From RGIG8775 sp045537235 (GTDB lineage Bacteria; Bacillota; Clostridia; Oscillospirales; CAG-272): a stretch of 64,000 bases of DNA. The notes below the pieces were generated by a model. That model ran no database searches and was not told the origin of the DNA. It saw nothing but the letters and a program-made list of their open reading frames with translations. This document shows, in pieces, positions 50,717-59,446 of this stretch; position 1 is the stretch's first letter, and every line of letters starts with the position of its first letter. The position numbers were made by a program, and so were the translations under genes. The stretch lies in the NCBI GenBank assembly GCA_045537235.1, contig JAZSPB010000156.1:124001-188000 (forward strand). The letters are read 5' to 3'.

Positions 50717-52330
50717 ATGCAATTGGATAATTTTTCTCTGATATATCCCGATTATCGTGCTCATGAGTCGCACTACACAGGCGCCGACGCGGTGGGAATG
50801 GATATGTTTGTGTTGGATGAGCTGGGAATGACCGATTTCATCGAGTTGAAGAACAGCGAACTATCCGAGTATTTTACCACCGATCCCGAGGTGATCAAAT
50901 ATCGCATGGAGACCTTCCGCGATATGCTGGATAACCCCTCGCTTTCCGACACGCTCAACGATCTGATCCCCGTTTTGGGTGACATTTTGGAGCTTCGCCG
51001 TCTGGAAAGTGACAGCGGCGACACCACCTCCTATCTTTCAAGCATCACCGAGATCGAACTGTATATCTCCTGCATTGATCTGCTGGAATCCGGTTTTTCT
51101 CCGGTTAGAAACAATTTGAAAAGTCCCGCATTTACTGTCTTTGCTGACACCATTCATGAGCTGTCCGCCAGTGAGTATTACTGCGAACTCAACAAAAAGC
51201 TTTCCGAACTGACCGCTCGTGTTCGCGAGATCAAGAGCATCACCATCGGTGTCAATCTCGATGCCATGCTCCGTCCTCGCGAGGCAGGTGTTTTGTCTAT
51301 CAATTCCGAGTCCTTCCGTTCGGGAGATGTTTTGGAAAAGATTCTCCGTCTCAACTTCAAGGATGACGAATACACCTGCATCGCCAACTTGGTTCCCTTC
51401 ACCAAGAAGCAAAACGAGAACCAAAAAACAGCCATGTCTCTCGCGTTCACCTCGGCCATCAACGACATTTACAAATCGTCCCTGCGGTCATGGAAAAAGA
51501 TCGTACAGAGCTATGTCCTTGACAACACCAACTTTCTGCTCAATCTTTTGGGCGAGATCGAATTTGTCGTCAAGGCCACCGATGCAATGCGCCGTCTTCG
51601 CGAGAAGGGCTGTGACCTTTGCGTACCGGACATTCGCCCCATGAGCGAGCGCGCCTTCCGAGCGGAATCGCTTTACAATCCCTGCGTGGCTGTCAAGATC
51701 GAGGATGAGATCGTCCCCAACGACATGATCTTTGACGAAAATGCCATGATCTATGTACTGACGGGACCTAACCGAGGCGGTAAATCGGTTATCACCTGCG
51801 CGATAGGCATCGCTCAAGCCATGCTTCAGCTCGGAATGTTTTTGCCTGCAAAATCGGCGGTGATCAGCCCTGTAGATGCCATTTACACCCACTTCCCCAC
51901 GGGCGCGGAAGACACCATCGACAAGGGACGCTTGGGGGAGGAATGTGCTCGTTTGGATGAGATCTTTGACCGCATCACAGCTCACAGCCTTGTGCTCTTG
52001 GATGAATCGCTGTCCTCCACCGGCTCCTACGAGGCATCCTACATTGCCGCGGAGGTGCTCGGAGGGTTGAGCATGGTCGGTTGTCGCTGTTTGTTCTCCA
52101 CGCACCTTCATGAGCTGGCCGCCGAGATCGACAACATCAATCAAAAGACCCGTGCCGAGGGCGGTGTCCCCATCGACACTTTGGTAGCGGGCATTGAGTC
52201 AGGCAAACGCTCCTTCCGCATTGTTCGAGCCAAGCCGGACGGAAAAAGCTATGCTCGCGACATTGCCAACAAATACGGACTTTCTTATGAAAGTATCGTA
52301 AAGAAAATACAAAGCAAAAAAAGCAACTGA
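50717..52330 (+). CDS. MutS-related DNA repair ATPase, short form
   Basis: 537 residues, about 300 shorter than mismatch-repair MutS: the mismatch-recognition and connector domains are absent, and only the core/lever and ATPase domains remain. Walker A is LTGPNRGGKSVITC, the ABC-type signature region is SSTGSYEAS, Walker B is HSLVLLDESLSSTGS and the H-loop is FSTHLHELA. The role of such MutS-like proteins in Clostridia is not settled; recombination or structural DNA binding is possible. The site GAGGAGG lies about 7 bases before the ATG. It starts an operon with an Lrp regulator and an aminotransferase. Distinct from the canonical mutS at the right end of the window. Confidence 0.87.
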   Translation: MQLDNFSLIYPDYRAHESHYTGADAVGMDMFVLDELGMTDFIELKNSELSEYFTTDPEVIKYRMETFRDMLDNPSLSDTLNDLIPVLGDILELRRLESDSGDTTSYLSSITEIELYISCIDLLESGFSPVRNNLKSPAFTVFADTIHELSASEYYCELNKKLSELTARVREIKSITIGVNLDAMLRPREAGVLSINSESFRSGDVLEKILRLNFKDDEYTCIANLVPFTKKQNENQKTAMSLAFTSAINDIYKSSLRSWKKIVQSYVLDNTNFLLNLLGEIEFVVKATDAMRRLREKGCDLCVPDIRPMSERAFRAESLYNPCVAVKIEDEIVPNDMIFDENAMIYVLTGPNRGGKSVITCAIGIAQAMLQLGMFLPAKSAVISPVDAIYTHFPTGAEDTIDKGRLGEECARLDEIFDRITAHSLVLLDESLSSTGSYEASYIAAEVLGGLSMVGCRCLFSTHLHELAAEIDNINQKTRAEGGVPIDTLVAGIESGKRSFRIVRAKPDGKSYARDIANKYGLSYESIVKKIQSKKSN

Positions 52331-52343
52331 AAGGATAATGATC

Positions 52344-52820
52344 ATGGATAAAATTCTCAATCTACTGGAAGAAGATGCAACACTCACCGCCAAGCAGCTT
52401 GCCGTTATGCTTGACAAGGAGGAAGGCGATATTAAAAAGTCCATCGAGGCTTACGAAAAGGACGGCGTCATTCTCGGCTACAAGACCATCATCGACTGGG
52501 ACAAGACAGACAAGGAATATGTGACCGCACTCATTGAGGTCAAGCTTACCCCCCAAAAGGATCGCGGCTTTGACAAGGTGGCGGAGAAAATTTACAATTA
52601 TGCCGAGGTGCAAAGCTTGTATCTCATGTCGGGTGCCTATGATCTGGCCGTGTTTATCGAGGGCAAGACCATGAAAGAGGTAGCTTATTTCGTAGCGCAG
52701 AAGTTGGCACCCATTGATTCCGTAGTCTCCACCGCTACTCATTTTGTCCTTCGTAAATACAAGGACAAGGGTGTAGTGTACGGCGCAATTGAAGAAGATT
52801 TCAGAGGGAATGAGTGCTGA
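52344..52820 (+). CDS. Lrp/AsnC-family transcriptional regulator
   Basis: 158 residues. N-terminal winged helix-turn-helix (TLTAKQLAVMLDKEEGDIKKSIEAYEKDGVILGYKTIIDW) and C-terminal RAM effector domain (VTALIEVKLTP, VQSLYLMSGAYDLAVFIEGKTMKEVAYFV). ATG 52344 is preferred because AAAGGA lies 8 bases upstream; ATG 52338 is too close. The TGATG overlap with the aminotransferase gene indicates a pair; such Lrp-aminotransferase pairs usually regulate amino-acid metabolism locally. Confidence 0.9.
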   Translation: MDKILNLLEEDATLTAKQLAVMLDKEEGDIKKSIEAYEKDGVILGYKTIIDWDKTDKEYVTALIEVKLTPQKDRGFDKVAEKIYNYAEVQSLYLMSGAYDLAVFIEGKTMKEVAYFVAQKLAPIDSVVSTATHFVLRKYKDKGVVYGAIEEDFRGNEC

Positions 52821-54001
52821 TGATGGATTACAATAAAATACTAAACCAAACGGTCATCGACCTAAAGCCTTCGGGCATTCGAAAATTCTTTGACTTGGTG
52901 GGCGGACTTGATGACGTGGTAGCGCTCACGGTTGGTGAGCCGGACTTCCCCACGCCTTGGCACGTTCGTGAAGCAGGCATCGAAAGCCTTGAACGCGGCA
53001 AAACCTACTACACCTCCAACGCGGGAATGACAGAGCTTCGCACCGAGATCGCCAACTACATGAAGCGTCGTTTTTCGCTGGAATACGATGCCATGACCGA
53101 GACCTTTGTCACAGTAGGTGGCTCCGAAGCTATTGATCTTGCCGTGCGTGCGCTGGTGTCGCCCGGGGACGAGGTTATTATTCCCACCCCCTGCTTTGTT
53201 TGCTACGATCCCATCGTTCGCTTGGCAGGCGGTGTTCCCGTTATCGTGGAAACCGAGCTCAAGGATGAATTCAAACTGACCGCCGAAAAACTCAAGGCGG
53301 CCATCACCCCCAAGACCAAAATGCTGGTTTTGCCCTTCCCCAACAACCCCACGGGAGCCATCTTGACCAAGGATGAGCTGGCTGACATTGCCGACGTGCT
53401 CCGCGGCACCGACATCATGATCCTTTCGGATGAGATCTATGCAGAGCTTTCCTATGCCGGTCCCCACATCTCTATCGCATCGCTTCCCGATATGCAGGAG
53501 CGCACAGTGATCGTCAACGGTTTCTCGAAGGCTTATGCTATGACGGGTTGGCGTTTGGGATTCCTTTGCGCACCGGCGCCGATCATCAAGCAAATGCTCA
53601 AGATCCACCAGTTCGCTATCATGTGCGCCCCCACACTCTCCCAAATGGCAGCCGTCGAGGCTCTTCGCAACGGAGATGCGGACATTGAAATGATGGCCGA
53701 GGAATACAATCGCCGCAGAAGATATATCTACAACGGACTAAAGGGCATCGGCATCGAGGTCTTCGAGCCTCAAGGCGCATTCTATATTTTCCCCAACATC
53801 GGGCAGTTTGGGATGTCCAGTGAGCAGTTCTGCGAAAAGCTGTTGCGCGACTATAAATGCGCCATCGTTCCCGGTGATGCCTTCGGTGACTGCGGAACAG
53901 GATTTGCGCGTATCTCCTACGCGTACTCCATCAAGCATATCACCGCCGCGCTGGAGCGCATTGAAGCATTTATTTCCGACATAAAAAAAGGGAAAGTTTA
54001 A
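52820..54001 (+). CDS. Class I/II pyridoxal-phosphate aminotransferase
   Basis: 393 residues, fold type I, aspartate/aromatic aminotransferase-like. SNAGMTELRTEIANYM, PLP-phosphate-binding GGSEAIDLAVRAL, substrate Asn in PNNPTGAIL, DEIYAEL with the PLP-ring Asp and Tyr, and the Schiff-base Lys in NGFSKAYAMTGWRLGF; the carboxylate-binding Arg lies in GFARISYAYS. The substrate amino acid cannot be fixed; annotations in this group range from aspartate to aromatic aminotransferase. It overlaps the Lrp regulator by one base and is followed by a strong terminator. Confidence 0.92.
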   Translation: MMDYNKILNQTVIDLKPSGIRKFFDLVGGLDDVVALTVGEPDFPTPWHVREAGIESLERGKTYYTSNAGMTELRTEIANYMKRRFSLEYDAMTETFVTVGGSEAIDLAVRALVSPGDEVIIPTPCFVCYDPIVRLAGGVPVIVETELKDEFKLTAEKLKAAITPKTKMLVLPFPNNPTGAILTKDELADIADVLRGTDIMILSDEIYAELSYAGPHISIASLPDMQERTVIVNGFSKAYAMTGWRLGFLCAPAPIIKQMLKIHQFAIMCAPTLSQMAAVEALRNGDADIEMMAEEYNRRRRYIYNGLKGIGIEVFEPQGAFYIFPNIGQFGMSSEQFCEKLLRDYKCAIVPGDAFGDCGTGFARISYAYSIKHITAALERIEAFISDIKKGKV

Positions 54002-54010
54002 TTCTAAAAA

Positions 54011-54059
54011 AAGACTATTGCCGCAAAAAAAGATTGGGCAATAGTCTTGTTTGTTTTTC
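54011..54059 (+). terminator. Terminator of the MutS-like/Lrp/aminotransferase operon
   Basis: A 12-bp perfect stem AAGACTATTGCC (54011-54022) with GGCAATAGTCTT (54037-54048), followed by a T-rich tail. Confidence 0.88.
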
Positions 54060-54080
54060 TTACCGACCCCTTTTCGACCG

Positions 54081-54509
54081 CTACCTTTCGTCGGTCTTTT
54101 CGTTTTTTCTCAACATTGCATGGAGGTCGTCACACCAACCGTTCCATTGGATTTTATAATCTTCCTTGGATAAAATGCGTCCTGCAAAATCAGAAATTGA
54201 ATTTACGCCGCGCGCAACACAAGCATCTACACATTTGCCATACGCCTTCCAGTCCAAATCCTCAGATTCCCAAATCAAAGGAAGCTTAACAAGACCGGCA
54301 CAAAACGCCACCCAAGCGCGTGAATGTCCGTCGGTAAGAATGATTTTTCCGTTTAAAAATTTCACGGGCAACGGCTCAAATCCCGACAGATCCGCTGCAT
54401 TGAACCATTTTTTAATATTGCCGATTTTTTCTTCCGACAGATAAAACTGTGTCGGTTGAAGCTCGGTCAGCAAAATATTTTCAATTGATTTTTTCTCATT
54501 TTCACCCAT
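54081..54509 (-). CDS. Orphan ParB/Srx-like domain protein
   Basis: 142 residues from ATG 54509. LPVKFLNGKIILTDGHSRAWVAFCAGL has the ParB N-domain hallmark: a strand-turn with (L/T)DGHxRA, as in ParB/sulfiredoxin-like folds, where this loop binds nucleotide. It lacks the helix-turn-helix of true ParB and is not near a parA or origin. The remainder (WESEDLDWKAYGKCVDACVARGVNSISDFAGRIL) is helical and unassigned. No Shine-Dalgarno is clear before either ATG 54509 or GTG 54521. Function unknown. Confidence 0.62.
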   Translation of the reverse strand: MGENEKKSIENILLTELQPTQFYLSEEKIGNIKKWFNAADLSGFEPLPVKFLNGKIILTDGHSRAWVAFCAGLVKLPLIWESEDLDWKAYGKCVDACVARGVNSISDFAGRILSKEDYKIQWNGWCDDLHAMLRKNEKTDER

Positions 54510-54553
54510 TTTTTGCACCACACAAAACGTGAATTTTATTATATTTTCAAGCT

Positions 54554-54593
54554 AAAAAAGCACTTTCACAGAGTTGTTTCCGTGAAAGTGCTT
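54554..54593 (-). terminator. Terminator of the mutS-to-glyS operon
   Basis: Stem AAGCACTTTCAC (54558-54569) with GTGAAAGTGCTT (54582-54593), U-run on the minus strand (54559-54554), 8 bases past the glyS stop. Confidence 0.88.
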
Positions 54594-54600
54594 ATATTTT

Positions 54601-55998
54601 TTAGAACGCAATCGCCTTCTCAATATAATCCTTGAGCTCGGCAATCGGAATGCGAACCTGCTCCATGGTATCACGGTCGCGAACGGTCACACAATTGTCT
54701 GTCTCGGACTCAAAGTCATAGGTAATGCAAAGAGGGGTTCCGATCTCGTCCTCACGGCGGTAACGCTTACCGATGGAACCGGTCTCGTCAAAGTCCACCA
54801 TGAAGTACTTGGAAAGCTCCTCATATACCTCGCCTGCCTTCTCGGACAGCTTCTTGGAAAGAGGAAGAACCGCCGCCTTGAAGGGCGCCAAGGTGGGATG
54901 CAGGTGAAGAACCACGCGAACATCATTCTTCTCGGCATCGATCACTTCCTCGTCATAGGCATCCACAAGGAACGCCAGCGCTACGCGGTCGGCACCAAGC
55001 GAAGGCTCGATAACATAGGGGATGAAGTGCTCGTTCGACTCCTGATCGAAGTAAGTCATATCCTTGCCGCTGTGGGTCTGATGCTGACCGAGGTCATAAT
55101 CGGTTCTGTCCGCTACGCCCCAAAGCTCGCCCCAACCGAACGGGAACAGGAATTCAAAATCGGTGGTTGCCTTGGAATAGAAGGCCAGCTCCTCGGGATC
55201 GTGGTCACGAAGACGAAGATTCTCGTCTCTCATGCCGAGGTCAAGAAGCCATTTGTGGCAGTAATCCTTCCAGTAGTTGAACCATTCAAGGTCGGTGCCG
55301 GGCTTGCAGAAGAACTCCAGCTCCATCTGCTCGAACTCACGGGTACGGAACACGAAGTTACCGGGAGTGATCTCATTACGGAAGGACTTACCAATCTGAG
55401 CCACGCCGAAGGGCAGCTTCTTTCTTGTGGTGCGGGCGATCGAGGGGAAGTTTACGAAAATACCCTGTGCCGTCTCGGGACGGAGGTACACGGTATTGGA
55501 GGAATCCTCGGTTACACCGATGAAGGTTTTAAACATGAGGTTGAACTTTTTGATATCGGTGAACTCATGACCGCCGCAGGTGGGACAGCCGATGTTCTTC
55601 TCCTTAATGAACGCGCTCATTTCCTCGAACGACCAAGCGGCGGGATTGTCGTTTGTGCCGTTCTCAAAAGCATACTCCTCGATGAGCTTGTCCGCTCTGT
55701 GGCGCGCCTTACACTGCTTACAGTCCATGAGGGGGTCGGAAAAGCCACCGACGTGACCCGATGCCACCCAAGCCTCGGGGTTCATGATGATGGCCGAGTC
55801 AAGACCCACATTGTAGCGGGACTCCTGAACGAATTTTTTCCACCAAGCCTTCTTTACGTTGTTCTTGAACTCAACACCGAGGGGACCGTAATCCCAAGAG
55901 TTGGCAAGACCGCCGTATACTTCGGAGCCGGGGAAGATGAAACCGCGGTTCTTACACAGAGCCACGATTTTATCCATGGTTTTTTCAGAATTGTTCAT
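54601..55998 (-). CDS. glyS: Glycyl-tRNA synthetase, homodimeric (eukaryote/archaeal-type)
   Basis: Charges tRNA-Gly. 465 residues, the short single-chain class II enzyme used by many Clostridia instead of GlyQ/GlyS. MDKIVALCKNRGFIFPGSEVYGGLANSWDYGPLG opens the protein; Cys motif CKQCKARHRADKLIEEY and CPTCGGHEF lie in the insertion; motif 2 is KSFRNEITPGNFVFRTREFEQMELEFF; motif 3 is DRVALAFLV; the anticodon-binding domain ends at AF. No T-box leader fits in the 26 bases before it, so it is carried by the upstream operon. tRNA-Gly(CCC) is encoded elsewhere in the window. Confidence 0.96.
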   Translation of the reverse strand: MNNSEKTMDKIVALCKNRGFIFPGSEVYGGLANSWDYGPLGVEFKNNVKKAWWKKFVQESRYNVGLDSAIIMNPEAWVASGHVGGFSDPLMDCKQCKARHRADKLIEEYAFENGTNDNPAAWSFEEMSAFIKEKNIGCPTCGGHEFTDIKKFNLMFKTFIGVTEDSSNTVYLRPETAQGIFVNFPSIARTTRKKLPFGVAQIGKSFRNEITPGNFVFRTREFEQMELEFFCKPGTDLEWFNYWKDYCHKWLLDLGMRDENLRLRDHDPEELAFYSKATTDFEFLFPFGWGELWGVADRTDYDLGQHQTHSGKDMTYFDQESNEHFIPYVIEPSLGADRVALAFLVDAYDEEVIDAEKNDVRVVLHLHPTLAPFKAAVLPLSKKLSEKAGEVYEELSKYFMVDFDETGSIGKRYRREDEIGTPLCITYDFESETDNCVTVRDRDTMEQVRIPIAELKDYIEKAIAF

Positions 55999-56024
55999 GA
56001 TGATTCTCCTAATATGTTAAACTT

Positions 56025-56612
56025 TTATTTTGATTCGGTTACAAAAAACTTTGTCATAGTACCTGCGCTATCCGCCATGCCGTCCGCATCAAGTGCAACA
56101 TCGACATATTCGATGAAGTACCCGTCATATGAGTTTTGCATCAAACTCTCGATCTGCTGACAAAACTCCTCCATATCCTCTGCCCGTGAAAAACCGTATG
56201 TTCTCATATCGACCTCTTTATCGGGCAAAATTCCCGTCAAAGCATAGGTAATATCGGAAAGCGTTTGCTCGCCGTAGATGTTAGCCACAAAGTAAAATGC
56301 GTTCTTATAATTTACGGGAAGCTTCTTATCAATCCGCGTAAGTGTTATAACCTTTTGACTTTGACTGATGCCGACAAACGCCGCAAAGCGAAGATCGCCA
56401 TCTGAATTTGTGCTGTAGTAAAGACGGGTCTCGGAAAAATCATACCGACTTGTCTGCGACGGAAGCCCATTCGATGCTTCGTTATTCCCTCCATCAACTC
56501 GAACCCCCACTTGCGAACGGAAAATGGAGATACAGACCACGGTCATGACCACGGAAAACACGATCAGTGACAAGGCAAAGGAGATCAACACCGATTTCCA
56601 AGAAATTCTCAT
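56025..56612 (-). CDS. Single-pass membrane protein with LCP-like extracellular domain
   Basis: 195 residues. One N-terminal membrane helix (about 8-32), then an Asn/Gly/Ser linker and a domain about 65-195: AFVGISQSQKVITLTRIDKKLPVNYKNAFYFVANIYGEQTLSDITYALTGILP. The pattern of a strand, an R-x-D-like turn and a KINxAY-like helix is reminiscent of a shortened LytR-CpsA-Psr domain but lacks most of its arginines, so ligase activity is doubtful. It sits between glyS and the TldD/TldE genes on the same strand. Identification is weak. Confidence 0.5.
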   Translation of the reverse strand: MRISWKSVLISFALSLIVFSVVMTVVCISIFRSQVGVRVDGGNNEASNGLPSQTSRYDFSETRLYYSTNSDGDLRFAAFVGISQSQKVITLTRIDKKLPVNYKNAFYFVANIYGEQTLSDITYALTGILPDKEVDMRTYGFSRAEDMEEFCQQIESLMQNSYDGYFIEYVDVALDADGMADSAGTMTKFFVTESK

Positions 56613-56690
56613 GTTTGATTTCCCCTCCTTGTCACAAATTTCTTACAGTATATCACAAGTTTCAACAAATTTCAATAGAAATCGGCATTT

Positions 56691-58034
56691 TTACTTGCCC
56701 GCAACACTCATATTTTTCACCAGCGCATCGGGAGCACCAAAACCGCGGCTGATTCCGGAGCCGGAAAGCACCACACTGTCGGACAAGGCATCGATGTTTT
56801 TGATGAAATCGTAGAAGTTGCCCGCAACGGTGAAGGACTTGATCGCGCCCCCCAGCTTGCCGTTCTCAATGCGATAGCCCGCACTCTCAATGGAAAAGTC
56901 TCCCGTTACCTCGTTGGCACCCGCGTGAAGTCCCTTGAGCTCGGTGATATAAATGCCATCGCCCGCCATTTCCAGAAGCTCGTCGAAGGAGCAGTCACCG
57001 CCGCCGATATAGAAACAATACGGGGAGATCGACGTAGGCGATGCATAAGAACCGCGAGACGCATTTGCCGTCGTGGTCTTCCCTGCCTTTTTTGCAGTAG
57101 CGAGATCGTAAAGCAATGTTTTCAGAACACCGTTTTCCACCACATTCTTCGTCTTCGTGGCAACGCCCTCCGCATCAAATGCTGTCTTGCAAAGAACCAA
57201 GTCAGAGAAAGGATCGTCGGTGATGGTAATATTCTCTGAGGCAATCACGGTTCCCTCCTTGCCCGCGAACTGTGAAAGTCCGAGCTGGGCATTTTTCGCA
57301 GAGAAAGAGCCGGAAAAAGTGGAAAGCAAAGTTGCCATCATTTTACCGCTGAATACTACATTATAGCTTCCGCTGGCAACACTCTCTGCCCCCAGCTTGG
57401 AAAGAGCCGACTTCACAACCTCTGCGGAAAGCGAAGTAGCATTGTCAAAGCTATTGTCATAACGATAGTCATAATCTTCCTCGGATTCCCCGTCGCGGTT
57501 GACCACGGCAATGGCTACATACTGATAAGCACTCTTGGTACTGTGAAGCTCCAATCCGTAGGAATTGCTCATATGAACCTCGGAGCGGATCACACCGACA
57601 CCGCTCTGTGTTCCGTCGGTAACCGATGCATCTTGAGAATAGGTGACCTTTTGAATATCCAGCGCCAGCTTTTTCAGATCGGCAGTAGAGATTTCGGGAA
57701 GCTCCTCGCTGTCAACCGTCTCATACTTCTCGGAGCCGCGGAAGATCTCGACCTCGTCATCCGACTCGATATAAGTCGCATTTTCATAGGCTTTTGCCAC
57801 AAGCTCGCGAAGCTCGTTCTCCTCCAAAAGCTCGCCCGAAGCATATCCGAACTTGCCGTCGCGAATACAGCGGAAGCACACACCGATACCGTTGCTGCTG
57901 CTGAAGGTACTGATCTCATCCTTCAGTGTCTCGGTCGAAAGCGATTCCGCGCGAGAAAAATAGATATCATATTCGGCAATTCCCAATGCCGCCGCTTCTT
58001 GCGAAAGAACCTTTTTGATTTCAGAAAATTCCAT
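56691..58034 (-). CDS. pmbA: TldE/PmbA-family protein, non-catalytic partner of TldD
   Basis: 447 residues. ISTFSSSNGIGVCFRCIRDGKFGYASGE and the C-terminal GDFSIESAGYRIENGKLGGAIKSFTVAGNF are the TldD/TldE fold, and the central HExxxH of TldD is absent, as expected for TldE. In characterised bacteria TldD and TldE form a heterodimeric protease that cleaves unstructured peptides such as microcin precursors. It follows the tldD gene by 12 bases and both are last in the mutS-mutL-tgt run. The ATG follows GGAGGGAA. Confidence 0.87.
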   Translation of the reverse strand: MEFSEIKKVLSQEAAALGIAEYDIYFSRAESLSTETLKDEISTFSSSNGIGVCFRCIRDGKFGYASGELLEENELRELVAKAYENATYIESDDEVEIFRGSEKYETVDSEELPEISTADLKKLALDIQKVTYSQDASVTDGTQSGVGVIRSEVHMSNSYGLELHSTKSAYQYVAIAVVNRDGESEEDYDYRYDNSFDNATSLSAEVVKSALSKLGAESVASGSYNVVFSGKMMATLLSTFSGSFSAKNAQLGLSQFAGKEGTVIASENITITDDPFSDLVLCKTAFDAEGVATKTKNVVENGVLKTLLYDLATAKKAGKTTTANASRGSYASPTSISPYCFYIGGGDCSFDELLEMAGDGIYITELKGLHAGANEVTGDFSIESAGYRIENGKLGGAIKSFTVAGNFYDFIKNIDALSDSVVLSGSGISRGFGAPDALVKNMSVAGK

Positions 58035-58046
58035 ACGATTCCCTCC

Positions 58047-59429
58047 TTATCTGCCGCCGACCGTGATCTTGGAAACACGGATGAGAGGCTGACCTACATC
58101 GGTAGGCACCGAGCCGCTGGCAGAGCCGCACATACCCTGTCCCGTAGCAAGATTCTGCCCCACCATATCAATATCCATCAAAATATCAGAGCCCTTACCG
58201 ATGAGCGATGCACCGCGCACCGCCTCACAAATTTTACCGTTGCGAACGATGTATCCTTCACTGACCGCGAAGTTGAAATCGCCCGTAAGGGGATTGACCG
58301 AGCCACCGCCCATCTTCTTGGCATAAAGACCGTATTCCATAGAGGCGATGATATCCTCGTTCTTATCGGGACCGTTGTCGATAAAGGTGTTGGTCATACG
58401 GGAGGTCGGCTCAAATTCGTAGTTCTGCCGACGGCTGTTGCCGGTCATGGGCATTCCCATACGGCGCGAGCCGAGACGGTCGATCATATAATTCTTGAGC
58501 ACACCGTTTTCAATGAGCACATTGCGCTGCGTGGGATGACCTTCATCGTCGATGTTGACCGATCCCCATGCGTTCGGGATGGTGCCGTCATCAATGGCGG
58601 TAACCTTTTCGTTGGCGATCTTCTGTCCCAGCTTGCCGCACATCTGCGAAGTACCGATACCCACAGAGGTCGCCTCCAGCGAATGTCCGCACGCCTCGTG
58701 GAAGATCACTCCGCCGAATCCGTTCTCAATGGCAACCGTCATCTGTCCCGCAGGGCAATAATCGGCGCGGAGATTGACCATGGCCTGACGGGATGCCTCA
58801 ATGCCGATCTCACGGGGGGTGATAACGGTATCAAACATTTCAAGCCCCATACCGCGTCCGGGACTACAGGAACCCGACTGGGTCTCATTGCCCTCGGATG
58901 CCACGGACGAAATGGCCATACGGGTGCGGATGTGTCGATCGCTTGTGAAAAGACCTTCGGTATTGGCGATCCAGATGTGACGGTCCACCGATGCCAGTGA
59001 ACCTTGCACCTGCGAGATCAAACTATCGTAGCCGCGCGCCGCGTCGCAGCCGGAACGGAGAAGATCGATCTTGTACTTGGTCTCTGCGCCCACCGGCTCA
59101 ATGAGAACGGGATGAATATTGGGGAAAACGCGCTCACGAAGAATGATACTTCCGTGCGTTCTTGTAGCGGCAATGACCTCCGAAACACTCTTGGCACATT
59201 TTATGAGACCGTCATAGCTGACATCACAAGTCGAAGCGTAGACGGTCTGCGTTCCGAGAAACGCGCGGATACCTACGCCGCAAATGACATTATCCGATAT
59301 TTTTTCAATCTTGCCGTCCACCAGCGAAATGTTGTTGGATCTTGATGTCTGGCAAAAGATCTCGGCAAAATCGGCACCGCCGGAAACCACCGTTTCCAGA
59401 ACATCAAAAGCTGTTTTCTTATCGATCAT
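58047..59429 (-). CDS. tldD: TldD metallopeptidase
   Basis: Catalytic subunit of the TldD/TldE protease. 460 residues. The zinc motif is FHEACGHSLEA with H244, E245 and H249 (HExxxH). NTEGLFTSDRHIRTRMAISS and the C-terminal NPLTGDFNFAVSEGYIVRNGKICEAV are family hallmarks; the third ligand Cys is probably in the GMCGSASGSVP end segment. It is complete and paired with TldE 12 bases downstream. Peptide substrate unknown; no RiPP precursor is obvious nearby. Confidence 0.92.
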   Translation of the reverse strand: MIDKKTAFDVLETVVSGGADFAEIFCQTSRSNNISLVDGKIEKISDNVICGVGIRAFLGTQTVYASTCDVSYDGLIKCAKSVSEVIAATRTHGSIILRERVFPNIHPVLIEPVGAETKYKIDLLRSGCDAARGYDSLISQVQGSLASVDRHIWIANTEGLFTSDRHIRTRMAISSVASEGNETQSGSCSPGRGMGLEMFDTVITPREIGIEASRQAMVNLRADYCPAGQMTVAIENGFGGVIFHEACGHSLEATSVGIGTSQMCGKLGQKIANEKVTAIDDGTIPNAWGSVNIDDEGHPTQRNVLIENGVLKNYMIDRLGSRRMGMPMTGNSRRQNYEFEPTSRMTNTFIDNGPDKNEDIIASMEYGLYAKKMGGGSVNPLTGDFNFAVSEGYIVRNGKICEAVRGASLIGKGSDILMDIDMVGQNLATGQGMCGSASGSVPTDVGQPLIRVSKITVGGR

Positions 59430-59446
59430 GGCTGTTTTCCTTTCTT

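Noticed and set aside
55999..56024. T-box leader for glyS
   Set aside because: Only 26 bases separate glyS from the upstream gene, far too short for a T-box.
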